DNA of 34,450 nucleotides from Bacteroidetes bacterium GWF2_33_38 (GTDB lineage: Bacteria; Bacteroidota; Bacteroidia; Bacteroidales; GWF2-33-38). This document shows, one piece after another, positions 32,122 through 34,450 of the stretch. The stretch spans positions 1 through 34,450 of the forward strand of contig MEOF01000054.1 of NCBI GenBank assembly GCA_001769505.1, in the 5' to 3' direction. The notes beneath the pieces were generated by a model, which saw nothing but the letters and a program-made list of their open reading frames with translations, was not told where the DNA came from and ran no database searches. Every line of letters begins with the position of its first letter. Positions within the stretch are counted from its first letter, which is position 1. The position numbers and the translations under genes are program-made.

Positions 32122-32883
32122 TCATAAGGAGTGTTCATTTTTAATTCTTTCCCACTCAATTGAAAGTTCAGCATTCATCCGATTAAACACTTTACTGTCC
32201 AAAGTTATACAAGCCCAAGACAAAGATTTTTCATAGTTAATTACGTTATTAATAATCAATGAAGGCCGCTTGGCTTCATGTACATCTGTAAAAATTAGTT
32301 TAAAAGCAAAGAATACTTTACTTACTTTTTGGTGCAATATTAGAAGTTTAACGGTTTTTTGAATAATAGATAAAGGCAATGCCATTTTTAATAATGTCAT
32401 GAAAATTCTAGTATCAGTTACAGCAGCTACTAATATAAATAGACATAATATTACCGTGCTCTTTATAGACTCCTTAATCATCATTTTACCTGAAATATTT
32501 CGAGTGAAAAAAGAATTTTCAAAGCAATTTACGCCCAATTTTAATATTCCATTTTCAATATTATCATTTGAAAAATAATTTACTGAATTTTTTTCTGAAA
32601 GTTTTGTTTTGAAACTATTATCTGTAAAATCATTTTTTCGATGGAATTCAGCGTTTTGAAAAAAATAACTCTGCACGATGTTAGAAAAAAAATAAAAAAC
32701 TGAAAAAACTGCTAGTAACGAATTTAGGTAATTTTGAAAAATCTCTTTGTTTGCGAAAGAACTCTTGTCAATAATTAATACAGCTATAGACATTAATCCA
32801 GAAGTATAAAGTAAAAAAGTACCTATGTTACCGATTGCTTTAACTCTGTCGTAATACGTTTTAAATGGAACAATTTTATTCAT
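32122..32883 (-). CDS. CBASS effector, four-transmembrane S-4TM-like protein
   Basis: A 253-residue membrane protein, predicted to damage the inner membrane when activated by the cyclic nucleotide from the neighbouring CD-NTase. Four hydrophobic segments appear at about 18-38, 52-73, 139-157 and 160-178. Between TM2 and TM3 is the conserved-looking soluble block HRKNDFTDNSF (81-91), then NYFSND and KLGVNCFENSFFTRNI. These resemble the SMODS-associated 4TM effector family (PF18159 type). The start is the ATG at 32883 (MNKIVPFKTYYDR), overlapping the E2-like gene by 8 nt. A longer frame to 33000 adds hydrophobic sequence from inside the E2 gene and is unlikely. Family assignment is by pattern memory. 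Confidence 0.75.
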   Translation of the reverse strand: MNKIVPFKTYYDRVKAIGNIGTFLLYTSGLMSIAVLIIDKSSFANKEIFQNYLNSLLAVFSVFYFFSNIVQSYFFQNAEFHRKNDFTDNSFKTKLSEKNSVNYFSNDNIENGILKLGVNCFENSFFTRNISGKMMIKESIKSTVILCLFILVAAVTDTRIFMTLLKMALPLSIIQKTVKLLILHQKVSKVFFAFKLIFTDVHEAKRPSLIINNVINYEKSLSWACITLDSKVFNRMNAELSIEWERIKNEHSL

Positions 32884-33304
32884 TAGAGATATCTTTGGGT
32901 AAATTATGTGACGCCTCTGGGCCAATCCAAATTCCTTTCTCAAGCCAAACTTCATAAAAATAAATCCAAGCTGCAGTCCAAGATACAATATCTTTAGCAA
33001 TTAATTTTTCTTTAGACCATTTGTAATTATCAGGATGATAAAGGCATAACGTTCTGCTTGAAGGATAAATATGAGGAGGATTTTCAATAAGTTCCGGCTT
33101 TAATATTTTTACAATTGGACTTTTATCTCCTCTATAGTTTATTGAAACTGTATAAGTAGGGAATTCAGATTTAACAGTTAATTCACCAATGAATTCTATG
33201 TCATTTTTCCCTTTTTTAATTGCTTTAAATTGAGGATATTGTGATTTCATAGCATAAATCTGAATATCAGAATTATAGTATTTAGCTTTAGGAAATGTCG
33301 CCAT
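32876..33304 (-). CDS. Stand-alone E2-like ubiquitin-conjugating-fold protein of CBASS
   Basis: A 142-residue protein. PPHIYPSSRTLCLYHP carries the E2-type H...CL arrangement, with His78 and the putative catalytic Cys87 in LCLYHPDNYKWS. The C-terminal helix region DIVSWTAAWIYFYEVWLEKG completes the pattern of bacterial E2-like proteins in short type II CBASS operons. There it is thought to form a thioester or adduct with the CD-NTase C-terminus and tune its activity. No E1, JAB or separate ubiquitin-like gene is present. The start at 33304 (MATFPKAKYYN, preceded by AAAAGG) lies inside the 3' end of the CD-NTase gene (17-nt overlap). A start at 33328 is possible but less likely. Confidence 0.82.
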   Translation of the reverse strand: MATFPKAKYYNSDIQIYAMKSQYPQFKAIKKGKNDIEFIGELTVKSEFPTYTVSINYRGDKSPIVKILKPELIENPPHIYPSSRTLCLYHPDNYKWSKEKLIAKDIVSWTAAWIYFYEVWLEKGIWIGPEASHNLPKDISNE

Positions 33305-34259
33305 AAAAACCTTTTGAAGCTGATACACTTTTACCTATAGTTGTGGATAGTATTCCTGCTGAGCTAACTTTCAAACTACCTTCTGAAAGAGATTTGGAAA
33401 AATTCTTAGCTTCATCCATGTCTACTGTTGGAAATTCTTTACCAAATATTTCTTTCCAAATCTTGATTGCTTCAATCTCATTATTTTCGTCATAAAGCTT
33501 TTTTGCATTATTCAACTTATCCTTAACTTTTTTGATTTTATTCACACTAGCTGTATAGTCATCATTTGACTTAAATTTTTGAGAAATCAAATTATACTCC
33601 GCATTGTTAAACCAAAGTCTAATTGCTTCTTCAAAATTCTTGAAACTATTTATTTTAAAAATATTAATTGCGGCTTCTTCAATATGGTAAGACGGAATTA
33701 TTTTAGAATTTTCTCTATTCCAGTATTTTACTGCCTTTATTATTTGTTTTAGTTTATAATTACAGCTTTTATGTGTATTATTTAAATCAGTTGTCAATTG
33801 TTCAGGGTAGGAATATGTCCAAGATTTTAAGTCTGAATTTGGAATTAAATAACCACCCCCAAGCTGAGCAAAGCTTGGCAAAACATCAAAATCCTTATCA
33901 CTTAACTCAATAGTAACACAGGGTCTACTTTGAAATACTTTATCTTTATAATCATTTAGGCTATTTAGGTAATTTTTGATTCTTGTTAAAACGTTTTGAG
34001 GATTTGGCAAATTGTCATATTCATCCTTCCAATCATCTCTTTTGAGAACAGCAAAAATATCAACATCATTTAAAGGTCGAATAATTGTATCTCGCTCATA
34101 AGAACCGTTTGTAAAGGTTCTTTCTACATACAAATTATTGTCACTGTTCTTTAGGTTAGAATCAAGGTTGGAAACGGAATTCTTGATATTTTCCTCTTGT
34201 CTGTCAGTTACTGAGATGTTATCAATAAGTTGGTCGATTGATTGAAGTAATGTAGCCAT
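33288..34259 (-). CDS. CD-NTase (cGAS/DncV-like nucleotidyltransferase) of CBASS
   Basis: A 323-residue enzyme predicted to make a cyclic di- or trinucleotide second messenger on phage infection. The nucleotidyltransferase core is intact: FTNGSYERDT (Gly52-Ser53) followed by LNDVDIFAVL (Asp65, Asp67), and the third metal ligand Asp125 in KDFDVLPSF. A helical C-terminal half includes IIKAVKYWNREN and SYHIEEAAI. The tail ends SVSASKGFYGDIS, so the last Gly is three residues before the terminus. It is the first gene of a tightly overlapping three-gene operon with E2-like and 4TM genes. The product nucleotide cannot be predicted from sequence alone. Confidence 0.92.
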   Translation of the reverse strand: MATLLQSIDQLIDNISVTDRQEENIKNSVSNLDSNLKNSDNNLYVERTFTNGSYERDTIIRPLNDVDIFAVLKRDDWKDEYDNLPNPQNVLTRIKNYLNSLNDYKDKVFQSRPCVTIELSDKDFDVLPSFAQLGGGYLIPNSDLKSWTYSYPEQLTTDLNNTHKSCNYKLKQIIKAVKYWNRENSKIIPSYHIEEAAINIFKINSFKNFEEAIRLWFNNAEYNLISQKFKSNDDYTASVNKIKKVKDKLNNAKKLYDENNEIEAIKIWKEIFGKEFPTVDMDEAKNFSKSLSEGSLKVSSAGILSTTIGKSVSASKGFYGDIS

Positions 34260-34366
34260 AATCTTTTTATTAGTAATTAATCAAATGAAATGCCAATCGT
34301 AAAAACCTGTAATTCTGTCAGTCAACTAATTATGGATGTCTGTCTTTTTAGCATTGCAGGTAACGG

Positions 34367-34450
34367 CAGTTCGTCTAAAAACCAGCTATTTGTTTTAATT
34401 TTTGACTAAAAATAAGGCGATTTAACGAGAGATAAAAATATTCAGACAAT
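34367..34450 (-). mobile_element. Partial second copy of the IS1182-like element, cut by the window edge
   Basis: From CAGTTCGTCTAAAAACC onward the sequence is identical to 31362-31445 up to the last base of the window. It is preceded by GGTAACGG, the same junction position as in the first copy (GGTAACGT), and has the same orientation. Whether this copy is full length cannot be seen. Confidence 0.8.

Larger units (their letters stand above)
32093..34364. mobile_element. Cassette-like unit 2 (CBASS operon with 14-bp inverted termini)
   Basis: The left end GTTACCTGCTGTGC (32093-32106) and right end GCATTGCAGGTAAC (34351-34364) are inverted, with 12 of 14 pairs matched. They share the GCAGG variant that distinguishes them from unit 1's ACTGG. 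The 2272-bp interior holds exactly one three-gene minus-strand operon. As in unit 1, no mobility gene is inside. Interpretation as a cassette is inference. Confidence 0.55.

Noticed and set aside
32884-33000. Longer N-terminus for the 4TM effector
   Set aside because: The extra 39 residues are read inside the E2-like gene; the ATG at 32883 gives a compact operon overlap and starts at a natural protein N-terminus.

Overview
The window reads as a chromosome segment from an AT-rich member of the Bacteroidota, probably Bacteroidales-like and environmental. The evidence is two proteins with C-terminal type IX secretion sorting tails, an S46 dipeptidyl peptidase, a TonB-dependent receptor, DUF4292, YwqK/MORN-like and CarboxypepD_reg-like envelope proteins, and several TAnnTTTG-type -7 promoter elements. 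This placement is inference from gene content; no 16S rRNA gene is present.

Layout. 1-9.9 kb: tRNA-Asn with its own terminator, a PfkB sugar/nucleoside kinase, an HD phosphohydrolase, a 1048-residue FN3-repeat secreted protein, a YbhN/LPG-synthase-TM-type membrane protein paired with rlmN, and an S46 dipeptidyl peptidase. 9.9-14.6 kb: a multi-hairpin intergenic element, polA, and a very basic Ser/Lys/Arg repeat protein. 14.6-18.4 kb: a TonB-dependent receptor, a two-gene small operon (wHTH DUF2582 plus a conserved small protein), then a gene-poor stretch with a histidine-kinase tail fragment and a decayed copy of the 5' end of the TonB receptor. 18.4-22.3 kb: small secreted proteins, a lipoprotein, dut, a second T9SS-tailed protein and an unknown small gene. 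22.3-22.9 kb: a 578-bp noncoding stretch with several palindromes. 22.9-28.1 kb: a tight envelope operon of sugar nucleotidyltransferase, TPR protein, DUF4292 lipoprotein, EnvC-like amidase activator and VanZ-like protein.

28.14 kb to the end is an accessory defence region with unusual modular architecture. Two gene units, a PHP plus ABC/SMC-type ATPase gene (TrlF-like, 28262-31359) and a three-gene CBASS operon (CD-NTase, stand-alone E2-like protein, four-TM effector; 32093-34364), are each bounded by 14-bp unit-specific inverted termini containing GGTAAC/GTTACC. Each is preceded on its left by a palindromic spacer (X1, X2). The two spacers have the same 109-bp stem-to-stem length and a 71-bp core with 56 identities. 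Their 19-bp closing stems differ at two positions, and both differences are compensated on the opposite arm. This resembles a folded, attC-like recombination or mobility site, but it lacks canonical integron R'/R'' sequences and no recombinase is in the window. An internally deleted IS1182-like element sits in the second spacer, and the same IS end begins again at the equivalent position at the window's right edge. It therefore seems to prefer this site (ACGT/ACGG). I consider this cassette-like array the most interesting item in the window.
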